The position numbers and the translations under genes were made by a program. 64,000 nt of DNA from Gloeocapsopsis sp. IPPAS B-1203 (GTDB taxonomy: Bacteria; Cyanobacteriota; Cyanobacteriia; Cyanobacteriales; Chroococcidiopsidaceae): positions 54,182 through 118,181 of the forward strand of contig NZ_PEIG01000018.1 of the NCBI RefSeq assembly GCF_002749975.1, read 5' to 3'. Numbering within the stretch: position 1 is the stretch's first letter; the number at the start of each line of letters is the position of its first letter. Below the pieces are notes generated by a model. It was given only the letters and a program-made list of their open reading frames with translations. It had not been told where the DNA came from and searched no databases. Positions 63,125-64,000 of the stretch are shown one piece after another.

Positions 63125-63295
63125 GACAAATGGGTAATAGGCATTAGGTAATAGGTAATAGGAATGTTGAGGGTGAAAGGGTAAGGGGTAAAGGAAATCT
63201 TCTTTTTTGACCTTTAACCTTTCCCCTTTAACCAAAACAAATGAGCAACCAATGTAATTACCAATTACCAGTTACCAATTACCAGCCTTTAAGTT
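63125..63295. repeat. Heptamer repeats before ndhH
   Basis: GGGTAATAGGCATTAGGTAA then TAGGTAATAGG at about 63130-63162 and ACCAATTACCAGTTACCAAT at about 63264-63285. Again G-rich-type units on the left face complementary C-rich-type units on the right of the same spacer. Confidence 0.65.
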
Positions 63296-63321
63296 ACGTC
63301 TATTGTCACGCATTTACTCTT

Positions 63322-64000
63322 ATGTCTTACGTTAAAAGAATTGAAACGAGAACGGAACCTATGGTGCTGAACATGGGTCCGCACCATCCTTCGATGCATG
63401 GGTGTTTTAGGTTAATTGTGACTCTTGATGGCGAAGACGTAGTGGATTGTGAACCAGTCATTGGCTATCTGCACCGTGGAATGGAGAAAATCGCGGAAAA
63501 CCGCACCAGTATCATGTACGTTCCCTATGTGAGTCGCTGGGACTACGCTGCCGGAATGTTCAATGAAGCCGTCAGTGTCAATGCACCGGAGAAATTAGCT
63601 GATATTCCTGTTCCCAAACGCGCTAGCTACATCCGCGTCATCATGCTGGAGTTGAACCGCATTGCCAGTCACTTGCTGTGGTTGGGACCATTTATGTTAG
63701 ATACGGGTGCTGGATCGCCTATTTTTTATATATTCCGAGAAAGGGAACTGATTTACGACCTGTGGGAAGCAGCCACAGGCTACCGGATGGTGAACAACAA
63801 CTACTTCCGCATCGGTGGTGTAGCGGTCGATTTACCTTATGGCTGGGTAGATAAGTGCTTCGATTTTTGCGATTATTTTGACCCAAAAGTAGACGAATAC
63901 GAACGTCTGATTACCAATAATCCCATCTTCCGCCGCCGTGTAGAAGGTATCGGCACAATCTCGCGCTCTGAAGCGATCAACTGGGGATTGTCAGGTCCGA
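63322..64000 (+). CDS. ndhH: NAD(P)H-quinone oxidoreductase subunit H, 5' part (runs off window)
   Basis: The frame from ATG 63322 is open to the window edge (226 codons). [20 protein letters not shown] then [13 protein letters not shown] is the characteristic NdhH start. [40 protein letters not shown] and [20 protein letters not shown] follow. NdhH is the 49-kDa-type subunit at the quinone site of the thylakoid NDH-1 complex, used in cyclic electron flow and respiration. About 40 percent of the protein lies beyond the window. Confidence 0.95.
   Translation, partial: MSYVKRIETRTEPMVLNMGPHHPSMHGCFRLIVTLDGEDVVDCEPVIGYLHRGMEKIAENRTSIMYVPYVSRWDYAAGMFNEAVSVNAPEKLADIPVPKRASYIRVIMLELNRIASHLLWLGPFMLDTGAGSPIFYIFRERELIYDLWEAATGYRMVNNNYFRIGGVAVDLPYGWVDKCFDFCDYFDPKVDEYERLITNNPIFRRRVEGIGTISRSEAINWGLSGP

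Overview
The window is chromosomal DNA of a cyanobacterium. It carries psbO, ndhH (partial), a CP12 protein, the arginine dihydrolase of the ArgZ/AgrE family, a four-ACT-domain aspartate kinase and a SigF-type sigma factor. The HIP1 octamer GCGATCGC occurs throughout, and intergenic spacers contain heptamer tandem repeats, both typical of cyanobacteria. The mix looks like a Chroococcidiopsis/Gloeocapsopsis-type or heterocystous-lineage genome, but the genus is my inference.

Layout. 0-9.9 kb: cysH start (partial), glutaredoxin-like protein, murE, two unusual sensor-kinase genes around a short ArsR regulator, a general stress protein, bioF and an ABC-2 exporter. 10-12.4 kb: a MITE, then a Tat-exported PhoX-type phosphatase. 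12.4-25 kb: an accessory island with a rhodanese, a Uma2 nuclease, a DUF2887 pseudogene, an OXA-type beta-lactamase, transposase and nucleotidyltransferase fragments, a coupled ParA-glutaminase-sensor operon, toxin-antitoxin genes, an intact IS982 element and a hydrolase. Four degenerate direct copies of the 3' end of argZ lie in this island at about 12.5, 15.7, 20.9 and 22.5 kb, and the intact argZ stands at its right edge (25.0-27.2 kb).

27-47.5 kb is mostly housekeeping: lysC, a holin-like membrane protein, ExbB/ExbD, pepA, psbO, sigF with a PilP-like lipoprotein, hisS, a GFA enzyme, a GNAT, a response regulator, a GyrA/ParC-type topoisomerase subunit, SelO and CP12. 47.6-56.6 kb is a leftward polysaccharide cluster: two hexapeptide acyltransferases, two glycosyltransferases, an APH-like kinase, an MsbA-type ABC protein and a glycoside hydrolase-GT2 fusion. 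56.9-62 kb holds an OmpR-type two-component system, divergent from an HlyD adaptor plus MacB-like permease that lack an ATPase gene. An AraC regulator and the start of ndhH finish the window.

The two observations I would follow first are these. (1) Serial copies of the argZ tail separate blocks of accessory genes, as if this gene end were a repeated insertion or duplication point. (2) Two neighbouring sensor kinases are degenerate in complementary ways: one lacks the phospho-accepting His but keeps the ATPase motifs, the other keeps the His but has lost the ATP-binding glycine boxes.
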